From the NCBI RefSeq assembly GCF_004917065.1, contig NZ_SSYA01000002.1, forward strand, positions 597,897 through 661,896: 64,000 bases of DNA, read 5' to 3'. A program made the translations under genes and the position numbers. The notes beneath the pieces are model-generated. The model did no database searches and had not been told where the DNA came from. It was given only the letters and a program-made list of their open reading frames with translations. Every line of letters begins with the position of its first letter. Positions within the stretch are counted from its first letter, which is position 1. This stretch comes from Geomonas ferrireducens (GTDB lineage Bacteria > Desulfobacterota > Desulfuromonadia > Geobacterales > Geobacteraceae). Shown here piece by piece: positions 36,118 through 43,098 of this stretch.

Positions 36118-36930
36118 TTACATTCCCATGCCGCCGCCCGACATCATGCCCTGGCGGTAGTACGAAGACATGTTGTGGAAGGGTTGAGCGATGCTGATCG
36201 TATCAAGCGTCGAAGTCATCTGATTCATCAGCTGGGTCATGTCCGTATTGGTGTTAGCGGCGCGCACCGAGGACATGTTGCTGAACATGGCCCCCATCAT
36301 GCCGCGGTAACGGTTCACGTTCACCGTAGTCGTCATGCCGGAAGTCGTGAATACCTGGACCATCTGCCCACCCATGATGGTCGCCATGTTTTGCGCCGTG
36401 CTGTGCATGGTCTGGTTCTGCCCCTGGATGTAATCGCCCATCACGCTAGAACTTGAATCAAGGTGGAGCCTGTCCCTTAACTGGGTCATGGCCTGGTCCA
36501 TGGTGTAGTTGCCGGTCTCAAGCATCTCGCGTACCTGGGTGGTGAGAGGACTTATGAAGTTGCTGCTCACCGTGCCGGAGACGCTTTCCTTCGGCATGCT
36601 CATCAGGTAGCTCTTTGTCACAGTCGAGCCGGTATCCTTGTCGATGGTAACGCCCTGCACAGCCATAGCGACGATGGGGTATTTCCCGACGTCGGCAGGA
36701 TCGACGGTGAGTGTGTATGCGCCGTTTTCGTCGGTCTGGGTGGAAGGCTCGCCTGCATCAAGGAGGTAGTTGCCGTTTTTGTCCATGAACACGGTGGCAT
36801 TCTGCAGATAGCCGTCAGCCACCTTCCCTGCGACCTTGGCCGTATCCGTCGTAGAAGAACCACCGCCGCCACAACCTGCCAACATCCCTGCCGCGACGAC
36901 CGCCGCGACCCCAATAAGCCGCTTTTTCAT
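36118..36930 (-). CDS. Lipoprotein with carboxypeptidase-regulatory-like domain and Met/Gly-rich tail
   Basis: A 270-residue lipoprotein: signal peptide with lipobox LAGC (Cys20), then GGGGSSTTD linker. Residues about 32-120 resemble a CarboxypepD_reg/SdrB-like beta-sandwich (VAGKVADGYLQNATVFMD, DENGAYTLTVDPAD). The C-terminal 120 residues are rich in Met, Gln, Asn and Thr and end in MMSGGGMGM. The Met-rich end is of the kind used for Cu(I)/Ag(I) binding, which fits the surrounding copper genes, but this is inference. It is the last gene of the operon starting at 38533. Confidence 0.75.
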   Translation of the reverse strand: MKKRLIGVAAVVAAGMLAGCGGGGSSTTDTAKVAGKVADGYLQNATVFMDKNGNYLLDAGEPSTQTDENGAYTLTVDPADVGKYPIVAMAVQGVTIDKDTGSTVTKSYLMSMPKESVSGTVSSNFISPLTTQVREMLETGNYTMDQAMTQLRDRLHLDSSSSVMGDYIQGQNQTMHSTAQNMATIMGGQMVQVFTTSGMTTTVNVNRYRGMMGAMFSNMSSVRAANTNTDMTQLMNQMTSTLDTISIAQPFHNMSSYYRQGMMSGGGMGM

Positions 36931-36970
36931 ATCAATCCTCCTGTAACTGTTCTTATAGCTATGAAATTTT

Positions 36971-37864
36971 TTAGAAATCGTAAGTGACCGAGACCCCGCT
37001 TGTGAAATCGGGGCTGCTGCGGGTCCACCCTTTGCCGGCGTAGGCTTCGATGCCGGTGTTCTTAGTGGCCAGGTACTTCACTTTGAGTCGTGTCTCCAGC
37101 AGGTCACTGCTCCCCGAGATGGGCGCTGTAGACGTTTTAACGATGAGCATCGGTAGCAGCTTTTCGCTTACGGCATAACCGGTTCCGGCGTTGAAGCTCG
37201 CGTAATCCTTGAGAGGCAAGACCGACGAGTGCCCCTGGAAGGTGTAGCCAAGTTCGGCGAAGGAGTACCAGTTGCCTAGCTGCTTGAAAAACTCGACCGC
37301 GGCCCCTTCATCGAAGGAGCCGGTACCCAGGGCGCGGTCTTTGTCCCCGGTGGGGAACTTTACCGAAAGATAAGGCCTGATCCGCGGCATGAGCTCTCCT
37401 TCCTCCACCAGCACGTACCCCGCCTTCGCTGTTACATCCCCTACTCCGCTGGCGGAACGTCCATAGTTATCAGGGTTGGCCGATGACATCGAACCGCCTC
37501 CGCTACCGCTTGAGGAACCGCCCATTGATCCACTCATGACTGCAGTCTCTTTCCGCATCCCGGCCATCTGGCCACCGGAGCCAAGGAGTACGCCGGTGTT
37601 GACCGCCGAGTTGCTCTGGTAGACGTAGGGGACTTCCAGTGTGAAGCCGAGTCGTTCGGTAGGCGCGACGGTCAGGGTAAAGGGAAGATATATCGACCGC
37701 GTCGTGGTCCCTGTTCCGTAGTCGCCTGAGGCAAACTCGAAGCCAAGCGAGGCAGAGACGGCAGGACCCGCCCCCATGGCCGGTCCTGGAATGGCTAAAG
37801 CAACAACTGCCAGCATCAACCCGAACCAGACCTCGCAACGGTGCAATTTGTTTGTCATTACCAC
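36971..37864 (-). CDS. Outer-membrane beta-barrel protein (transporter-like)
   Basis: A 297-residue exported protein with a signal peptide ending in PAMGAG. It has the alternating aromatic/hydrophobic strands of a beta-barrel and the C-terminal SVTYDF with a terminal Phe, needed for BAM insertion. The pattern (LGFEFASGDYGT, SIYLPFTLTVAPTERLGFTLEVPYVY, GDVTAKAGY, PYLSVKFPTGDKD, FFKQLGNWYSFAELGYTF) is that of the MetA-pathway/transporter family barrels. A long loop at about 108-140 is unusually Ser/Gly/Met-rich (SGSMGGSSSGSGGGSMSS). It lies 40 nt upstream of the lipoprotein gene and 15 nt downstream of the next exported protein. Confidence 0.8.
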   Translation of the reverse strand: MVMTNKLHRCEVWFGLMLAVVALAIPGPAMGAGPAVSASLGFEFASGDYGTGTTTRSIYLPFTLTVAPTERLGFTLEVPYVYQSNSAVNTGVLLGSGGQMAGMRKETAVMSGSMGGSSSGSGGGSMSSANPDNYGRSASGVGDVTAKAGYVLVEEGELMPRIRPYLSVKFPTGDKDRALGTGSFDEGAAVEFFKQLGNWYSFAELGYTFQGHSSVLPLKDYASFNAGTGYAVSEKLLPMLIVKTSTAPISGSSDLLETRLKVKYLATKNTGIEAYAGKGWTRSSPDFTSGVSVTYDF

Positions 37865-37879
37865 TCCATCGCGCCGCCG

Positions 37880-38425
37880 CTAGCGCCGCATCATGCCGCC
37901 ACCGCCCATCATGCCGCCGCCTCGCATAAATCCGCCACCGAAGCGTCCGTCCTGAGACCGGAACCCTGAAGAGCCTGCATTTTTGCCGGACCAGACCGGT
38001 GCACCGTTTTCGCTGCGCAGTTCTGCCGTGGTGCCCGTGGTACGATTCACCAGCTTCTGAGTAAGCAGGTACTGCTTTCCATCCTGGCCTTGTGCTTTCG
38101 CGCCTTTGGCGCTGATTTCGTCGTTGATCCGGAGGGCGATCCCGGATTTTTGCCAGTAAGAGCCTGGCCCGACGGTCACGTTGACGGGGCCGGTCCCGGT
38201 TTGGACCTCAAAGGCGTACTGCTCGTTTTCAACCGCGTGCGGCAGCGATGAGACATGCCCGTTTACGACCCCCACTGTGTTGAGGTCGTAGCCCCGGTTG
38301 AAGTCCAACCCGGTTTTCCCTTTCTCCTCGGAACCGAAACCGAGAAATCCAGCGTAAGCGTTTCCCGTGGGACCGCTGAGAAAGATCGACAAGATCAGCG
38401 TTAAGGTCAACCTCCTGTACGACAT
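37880..38425 (-). CDS. Exported protein with Gly/Met/Arg-rich tail
   Basis: A 181-residue exported protein with a signal peptide (LTLTLILSIFLSGPTGNAYA). The middle domain is beta-rich (DFNRGYDLNTVGVVNGHV, YAFEVQTGTGPVNVTVGPGSYW). The tail is low-complexity Gly/Met/Arg (GGGFMRGGGMMGGGGMMRR). The family is not recognised. AAGGTGG lies about 9 nt before the ATG. The Met-rich repeats suggest soft-metal binding (inference). Its operon partners are the mini-lipoprotein upstream and the barrel and lipoprotein downstream. Confidence 0.7.
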   Translation of the reverse strand: MSYRRLTLTLILSIFLSGPTGNAYAGFLGFGSEEKGKTGLDFNRGYDLNTVGVVNGHVSSLPHAVENEQYAFEVQTGTGPVNVTVGPGSYWQKSGIALRINDEISAKGAKAQGQDGKQYLLTQKLVNRTTGTTAELRSENGAPVWSGKNAGSSGFRSQDGRFGGGFMRGGGMMGGGGMMRR

Positions 38426-38452
38426 AACATTTCACCACCTTGTCATTGGTCA

Positions 38453-38533
38453 CTACATCGGATGCAACATGCAGCATCCGTTCAGCAGAACTGCGAACGA
38501 TAAAACTACCAGTACCACCGTCCAAACTCTCAT
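38453..38533 (-). CDS. 26-residue mini-lipoprotein (candidate)
   Basis: A short frame with ATG at 38533 and TAG at 38453-38455. It encodes MRVWTVV..., a hydrophobic signal core, then a lipobox-like LLNGC followed by a second Cys and MLHPM. GAGAGGG lies 7 nt before the ATG. The mature lipopeptide would be only about seven residues, with Cys, Cys, Met, His and Met. It is the first frame behind the sigma-54 promoter at 38621 and ends 27 nt before the exported protein gene. It could be an entericidin-like lipopeptide, a leader peptide, or chance. Confidence 0.42.
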   Translation of the reverse strand: MRVWTVVLVVLSFAVLLNGCCMLHPM

Positions 38534-38620
38534 CGTGTTTCCCTCTCAGTTAGTTGCCTTGGAGTGGCGGACTGCAGATCCGCGCACTCTTTCCTTGCAG
38601 TGCACCACGATGAGAAGAAG

Positions 38621-38636
38621 AGCACGGTCTGTGCCA
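38621..38636 (-). promoter_or_regulatory. Sigma-54 (-24/-12) promoter of the Gly/Met-rich operon
   Basis: On the minus strand TGGCACA-N4-GTGCT keeps TGGCAC and the GC of the -12 element at the right spacing. It is about 90 bp before the start at 38533, and a palindromic enhancer-like site lies about 75 bp upstream. Confidence 0.65.
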
Positions 38637-38709
38637 GCCAAGGCCGACCAGTTAAAGCATTGAAATACAGCGCTTTCAATGAATGAATCTTCCGCCATGG
38701 CGTCAGATC

Positions 38710-38749
38710 GGTGCAACAAATTGCACCATGGATGCAGACGCCTTGCACC
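38710..38749 (-). promoter_or_regulatory. Palindromic enhancer-like site upstream of the sigma-54 promoter
   Basis: GGTGCAA-CAAA-TTGCACC (38710-38727) is a perfect 7-bp inverted repeat; another TTGCACC half-site begins at 38743, 22 bp from the first. The position, 75-110 bp upstream of the -24/-12 element and just beyond the stop of the NtrC-family gene, is typical for the binding site of such an activator. Confidence 0.6.
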
Positions 38750-38751
38750 AC

Positions 38752-40101
38752 CTAACTCTCGTCGAGCAGGCTGTGTTCCTTCAACTTGTACTGCAGCGAA
38801 CGGCGCGACATACCGAGTTCCTCGGCAGCTAACCGCCTGTTGCCGCCGTGCCTGGCCAGCGCCTGGGTGATCATCTCGCGTTCCGTCCCTTTCAGACGGT
38901 CACGGCTGCAGAGGCAACGCCCGTCCGACTGGCACACGATTTCTTCCGGAAGCGCCTCCTGTCTCACCATGTCCCGGGACAGGATCACCGCACGCTCCAT
39001 GACGTTTTGCAGTTCCCGGATGTTCCCGGGCCAGTGATAGCGGCGCAGCGTCGCAATCGCGTCGTAATCGATCCCTTTGAGGGATTTCCCCATCTGCTGA
39101 CAGAAACGCTGCATGAAGTATTCGACCAGGATGGGAATGGCGTCCTCCCTGTCGCGCAGCGGCGGCAGCGGTAACGGAAAGACGTTGAGCCGGTAGTACA
39201 GGTCCTCACGGAAGCGCTTCTCAGCCACTTCCTCGCGCAGGTTGCGGTTGGTGGCGGCGATGATCCTGACGTCCGCCTTGATTTCCCGTGTCCCCCCTAC
39301 CCTTTCAAAAGCGCGCTCCTGGATCACGCGCAACAGCTTGGCCTGCAGGGAAAGTGGCATCTCGCCGATCTCGTCCAGGAAGATGGTTCCACCTTTGGCA
39401 AGCTCGAATTTCCCCTGTCTGGCCTGGACGGCACCGGTGAAGGCACCTTTCTCGTGCCCGAAAAGTTCGCTCTCCAAAAGGTTTTCCGGGATCGCGGCGC
39501 AGTTAATGGCGACGAAGGCGGCGTTTTTGCGCGGGCTCAAGAGATGCACGGTACGCGCGACGAGTTCCTTGCCGGTACCGCTTTCCCCCATAATGAGGAC
39601 GTTCGCCATGGTGCCGGAGACGTCGTACACAAGCTGCCGCACCACGCGCATCGCGTCCCCGGCGAAAAGAAGCTCCTCGGGTGGAAGTCCAGCTGCCACA
39701 GCTTCCTTAAGGGAAAGGTACTCGCGCGCCCTTCCTTCAGCCTCTACCGTGCGCTGCACGAGGGCCAGGAGCGCCTGCGGGTCGTTCAGCGGCTTGGTCA
39801 GAAAATCCACCGCTCCTTCCTTGATGGCGGATACCGCCTCCTCTACGGCGCCAAATGCGGTTAGAAATATAAATGGCGGGGCGGCCAGGTCTGCGCGCGT
39901 TTCGCGAAAGATCTCGAGGCCGCTCTTTCCGGGCAGTTTCAGGTCGGAGACTACTACGTCGAAGCTGCGCCGGCGCAATTCGCGCAAGGCTTTCACACCG
40001 TCCGCGGCGCATTCGACCTCGTACCCTGCGTCCTGTAGGATGGTCTGCAGGAAACTGCGAAAGGTGTCGTCGTCCTCGATTACCAGCACTGTTCCCTTCA
40101 T
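38752..40101 (-). CDS. Sigma-54-dependent response regulator (NtrC/ZraR family)
   Basis: 449 residues: an N-terminal receiver (Asp53 in VSDLKLP, Lys in LTKPL), an AAA+ sigma-54 activation domain with Walker A GESGTGKE, the intact GAFTGA loop that contacts sigma-54, Walker B GGTIFLDEIGEM and the R-finger region, and a Fis-type helix-turn-helix (GGNRRLAAEELGMSRRSLQYKLKE). It is the downstream partner of the kinase at 40116 (14-nt gap). Sigma-54 promoters with upstream repeats occur at several metal operons of this island, and this is the only NtrC-type activator in the window, so it is the best candidate regulator (inference). Confidence 0.94.
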   Translation of the reverse strand: MKGTVLVIEDDDTFRSFLQTILQDAGYEVECAADGVKALRELRRRSFDVVVSDLKLPGKSGLEIFRETRADLAAPPFIFLTAFGAVEEAVSAIKEGAVDFLTKPLNDPQALLALVQRTVEAEGRAREYLSLKEAVAAGLPPEELLFAGDAMRVVRQLVYDVSGTMANVLIMGESGTGKELVARTVHLLSPRKNAAFVAINCAAIPENLLESELFGHEKGAFTGAVQARQGKFELAKGGTIFLDEIGEMPLSLQAKLLRVIQERAFERVGGTREIKADVRIIAATNRNLREEVAEKRFREDLYYRLNVFPLPLPPLRDREDAIPILVEYFMQRFCQQMGKSLKGIDYDAIATLRRYHWPGNIRELQNVMERAVILSRDMVRQEALPEEIVCQSDGRCLCSRDRLKGTEREMITQALARHGGNRRLAAEELGMSRRSLQYKLKEHSLLDES

Positions 40102-40115
40102 CTCGGCTCCTTCTT

Positions 40116-41342
40116 TTATCTATGCGTAGCTGCGGGGAGGCTGAGGATCACCCTGGTCCCCACCCCTTCCCTGCTATGCAGCGTGATGCTGCCGCCGTTT
40201 CCTTCAACAATTTTCTTGCATAGCGCGAGTCCCAAGCCGGTGCCGCGCGACTTGGTGGTGAAAAACGGCTCGAATACGTGCGGGCGGTGCTCGTCAGCGA
40301 TGCCGTGACCGTTATCCTCTACGGTGATGACCGTCTCCCTTCCTTGCCCCTCTGCGGTGAACCGCAACATCCCGCCGTCCGGCATAGCCTGGAGCGCGTT
40401 CCGCCCTAGGTTCAGCAGCGCCTGTTCCACGCGGTCCCGGTTCGCACGAGCCGAAACGTCGCCGGTACAATCCATCTTTATCTCGACTCCTTGGGCGCGC
40501 GCCTCTGGCTCCAGTAGGGAACGGACTTGATCGATCAGGTCACGGAGTTGGAAATCCCCACTTGCCGACGGCTCGTGCGCCGCATAGGTAAGTAGATCGT
40601 TGACCAGGGCCTCGAGACGCACCGCTTCGGTAACGATGCTCTGGGCGAAAGGACCGTTGCGCGACTCCTGCGGCTTCGCCGCGATGACCTGGGCGAACCC
40701 CTTGATGCCGGCCAGCGGGTTGCGGATCTCGTGGGCCAGCAGCGCGCCCATTTCGCCAAGTTTTGCCAGAGCATCCCGGCGAGCCAGTTCCTGCTTGTGG
40801 TTTTCCTCCCGCCGCGCATAACGTATCAGTACCGCGCAGAGCAGCCATCCGGCCAGGACAAGACCAAAGACAATGGTCGCATTGAGGCGGGCTCTGCGGA
40901 TCACCGCGTCGGCCCGGTAGGTGTGCAGCGTGAGCACCAAGGCAAGAGGTTCCCCCTGCACGGTGACCGGGGAAGTGAACTGGTAGGCGCGCTCTCCGGT
41001 GCCAAGGAGCACCCTGGTTTCAGACCGGGTCAGCAGCTGAGTTTTCCCTGCGGATTTAGGATCGGATGCGACGCCGATAAGATCCTTGTTGGAATGGAAA
41101 CGGTAGACACCACGACGGTCGATGAGCGCGAAGTAGGCGACATCGACCGGGTGGAAGGCGTGCAGGGTCTTGAAAGAAGGATCGTTCGCAGCCAGGTTTT
41201 CTATGGCCGTGGTGAGGGAAAGGGCAAGACCGCGCAGGTTCTCCTGTGCGATGGGGCCGGCTTGCCGGTAATCGTAAATCGAGAACCAGAGCATGGGGAC
41301 AGTGACGAGGATGACCAGCAGAACCGCTGCCTTCTTAAACAT
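40116..41342 (-). CDS. Membrane sensor histidine kinase (ZraS/AtoS-like)
   Basis: 408 residues. TM1 (about 5-23) and TM2 (about 150-172) enclose a periplasmic PAS/Cache-like domain of about 125 residues. The cytoplasmic part has HisKA with [19 protein letters not shown] (His204) and a HATPase domain with [16 protein letters not shown] and [12 protein letters not shown]. It is the cognate kinase of the NtrC-family regulator immediately downstream. By position its signal is probably periplasmic copper or silver, but no His/Met-rich metal site is obvious in the sensor domain. Confidence 0.9.
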   Translation of the reverse strand: MFKKAAVLLVILVTVPMLWFSIYDYRQAGPIAQENLRGLALSLTTAIENLAANDPSFKTLHAFHPVDVAYFALIDRRGVYRFHSNKDLIGVASDPKSAGKTQLLTRSETRVLLGTGERAYQFTSPVTVQGEPLALVLTLHTYRADAVIRRARLNATIVFGLVLAGWLLCAVLIRYARREENHKQELARRDALAKLGEMGALLAHEIRNPLAGIKGFAQVIAAKPQESRNGPFAQSIVTEAVRLEALVNDLLTYAAHEPSASGDFQLRDLIDQVRSLLEPEARAQGVEIKMDCTGDVSARANRDRVEQALLNLGRNALQAMPDGGMLRFTAEGQGRETVITVEDNGHGIADEHRPHVFEPFFTTKSRGTGLGLALCKKIVEGNGGSITLHSREGVGTRVILSLPAATHR

Positions 41343-41419
41343 GAGCTTTAACCGTCATCTTTCGGATCGGTGACTGTGCCACCGCCTCCCTCAACGTTCG
41401 CAACAGTGCCCGACTAAGG

Positions 41420-42310
41420 TCAGTGCTCTTTTACTTCCAAAGCGACATCGGTGTCGCCAGATGAGGCGCGCCCGATCTTGTCGACCACCTTCCAGTGCAC
41501 TTTGATGGTAGTTCCCGGCGGGTATGGTTGCGGCTTCTTCGCCTTCAGAACGCCTGCCATGTCGAAGACCGATTGAAAGATCTCACCGTCGATCTTCTTG
41601 CCGTTAGCGCCGGAGAGTGTGAGTTCCTTGATGTCGACCGGACGATCGAAAAACGCATCGATCTCCTCTATGTCGGTGCGCCCCTTTTCCTTCATCCCGG
41701 TTACGCCCAAAAGCCTGGGTGGAGCAAGAGGGAGAACGCTCTTTTCATCGGCGGATGCGGTTAGTTTGTTGAGCGGTGTATCAGCACCGTCCACCTTGAT
41801 GGCCACGCGGGACACGCCGGGGAACTGCCGCAGGGTCAGGACGACCGCGTTGACCAGGGACTGCTGCGCCTTTGCATCAAGCTGTGCCCCGGCAAGTTCC
41901 TTGCTGAAGTTGACGGACACGGTGTCGCCGGACTGTGAGACATCGAGAACACGGGTACCGGCAGAAAACGGCTGGGCCAGTTCTCCATGGTAGGCGGGAA
42001 AATCCCCCATGCCGGCCACCAGTTTGCCGAGGGCCACCTTCTTGAGGCTCCCCTCGTCGAAACTGAAGAACGGGAAAGGGAGCACCTTCCCCGGCTCCTT
42101 TGCCGAAGGGAAGTAAATGACGAAGCCGTAGCAGGTCCCTTTGTCGATGGGCGGGACCGGACCGAACTGTGAAACGAAGGCGCCGGTGGCATGCACCCTT
42201 CCTTTTGCCTCGGCGGACGGCTCCTTGCGCGCGTTGCATCCGGCAAAGACGACCATCAGGAAAAGGAGAGCGGCCATACTGGAGAGCCTGAAAAGGTTAG
42301 AATTTTCCAT
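41420..42310 (-). CDS. GerMN-domain lipoprotein
   Basis: A 296-residue lipoprotein with lipobox FAGC (Cys25). Residues about 60-180 correspond to a GerMN domain (GFVIYFPS, GTRVLDVSQSGDTVSVNFSKELAGA, QQSLVNAVVLTLRQFPGVSRVAIKVDG). The C-terminal half adds an unassigned beta domain (ELTLSGANGKKIDGEIFQSVF, TIKVHWKVVDKIGRA). GerMN proteins bind peptidoglycan or act in envelope assembly; the function here is unknown. AGGAT precedes the ATG. It is 77 nt upstream of the kinase gene and may be transcribed with it. Confidence 0.8.
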   Translation of the reverse strand: MENSNLFRLSSMAALLFLMVVFAGCNARKEPSAEAKGRVHATGAFVSQFGPVPPIDKGTCYGFVIYFPSAKEPGKVLPFPFFSFDEGSLKKVALGKLVAGMGDFPAYHGELAQPFSAGTRVLDVSQSGDTVSVNFSKELAGAQLDAKAQQSLVNAVVLTLRQFPGVSRVAIKVDGADTPLNKLTASADEKSVLPLAPPRLLGVTGMKEKGRTDIEEIDAFFDRPVDIKELTLSGANGKKIDGEIFQSVFDMAGVLKAKKPQPYPPGTTIKVHWKVVDKIGRASSGDTDVALEVKEH

Positions 42311-42443
42311 AGAAGATCCTCTAAGCCATTTTAGGTAAAAACGCCAGATGATTAATCTAATAGTTCAATAAGATGCGCTTTGCATCAGCTGTAGCAGGGG
42401 CGGAAGAAGATGACTGAACATTGCAGTGTGGGAGGTAGAACGA

Positions 42444-42470
42444 GGGCGGCTCCTTATACAGAAGCCGCCC
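42444..42470 (-). terminator. Hairpin after the Met/His-rich gene
   Basis: GGGCGGCT (42444-42451) pairs perfectly with AGCCGCCC (42463-42470), 10 nt beyond the stop of the gene at 42480. A strong T-run is absent. Confidence 0.4.
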
Positions 42471-42479
42471 CAGCTTGCA

Positions 42480-42950
42480 CTACTTTACCGTGTACCAGAA
42501 CTTCGAGCTGCGCACCTGCCCGTCTTTCACCTTAAATTTGCACATGACGCCATACTTCCCTTTTTTTGAGAGGTCGAAGTCCGCACCGAAGTGTCCCTGC
42601 ATCCCCATCAGGTCCTTGGTCTGCTCCGCCTTGTCCGGCCCCTGAACTTTGACCTTCACGTCGCCCTCGGTGATGGCTTTGCCGGTCTTGGCGTCCTTGA
42701 ACGTGACCATAATATGATGGGTCTCCTTCATACCCTTGGGCATCTCCATGTCCATCGCCTTCATGTGCTCTTTCATGCTCAGGACCTTGAAGGTTGCCTT
42801 GACACCGTTGACGACCTCTTCGTGGGCGAGACTCCCCTCTTTCATCATCGACCCGTGATCCATATTCATTGAGCCGTGGTCCATGGCGAAGGAAGCGATC
42901 GGGGCGGTCAGTGCGAGTGCTGCTGCTACGAGGACGATGAGTTTCTTCAT
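42480..42950 (-). CDS. Met/His-rich periplasmic metal-binding protein with FixH/YtkA-like domain
   Basis: A 156-residue periplasmic protein: a signal peptide ending in IASFA, then a MDHGSMNMDHGSMM segment with repeated Met and His (a typical Cu/Ag ligand cluster), further Met-rich stretches (MKEHMKAMDMEMPKGM), and a beta-sandwich of the FixH/YtkA type (HHIMVTFKDAKTGKAITEGDVKVKVQGP, HFGADFDLSKKGKYGVMCKFK). It probably binds periplasmic Cu(I)/Ag(I). AAAGGAGA precedes the ATG. A clear sigma-54 promoter and GAATATTC-type repeats lie upstream, showing separate control from cusCBA. Confidence 0.82.
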   Translation of the reverse strand: MKKLIVLVAAALALTAPIASFAMDHGSMNMDHGSMMKEGSLAHEEVVNGVKATFKVLSMKEHMKAMDMEMPKGMKETHHIMVTFKDAKTGKAITEGDVKVKVQGPDKAEQTKDLMGMQGHFGADFDLSKKGKYGVMCKFKVKDGQVRSSKFWYTVK

Positions 42951-42992
42951 GTTTCATTCTCCTTTGATGTGAAAAGTAATCATGCTTCGTTT

Positions 42993-43008
42993 AGCATGCG
43001 GTATGCCA
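42993..43008 (-). promoter_or_regulatory. Sigma-54 (-24/-12) promoter of the Met/His-rich gene
   Basis: On the minus strand TGGCATA-N4-ATGCT has the GG and GC dinucleotides at exact spacing, with the -12 GC about 45 nt before the start codon at 42950. Confidence 0.7.
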
Positions 43009-43058
43009 AGAGCTGAAGGTGCGTATTTGCTGGATCCGTGACTCCCGATGGCGGAGTG

Positions 43059-43098
43059 GGTGCAGAATATTCCACTCACGCAGTAGCATATTCCGCTG
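43059..43098 (-). promoter_or_regulatory. Paired GAATATTC-type enhancer sites
   Basis: GAATATTC at 43065-43072 and GCATATTC at 43086-43093 are 21 bp apart, 57-85 bp upstream of the -24/-12 promoter. The first is embedded in GTGCA-N6-TCCAC, the same span as the palindrome GTGCA-N6-TGCAC at 38711-38726. Confidence 0.55.
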
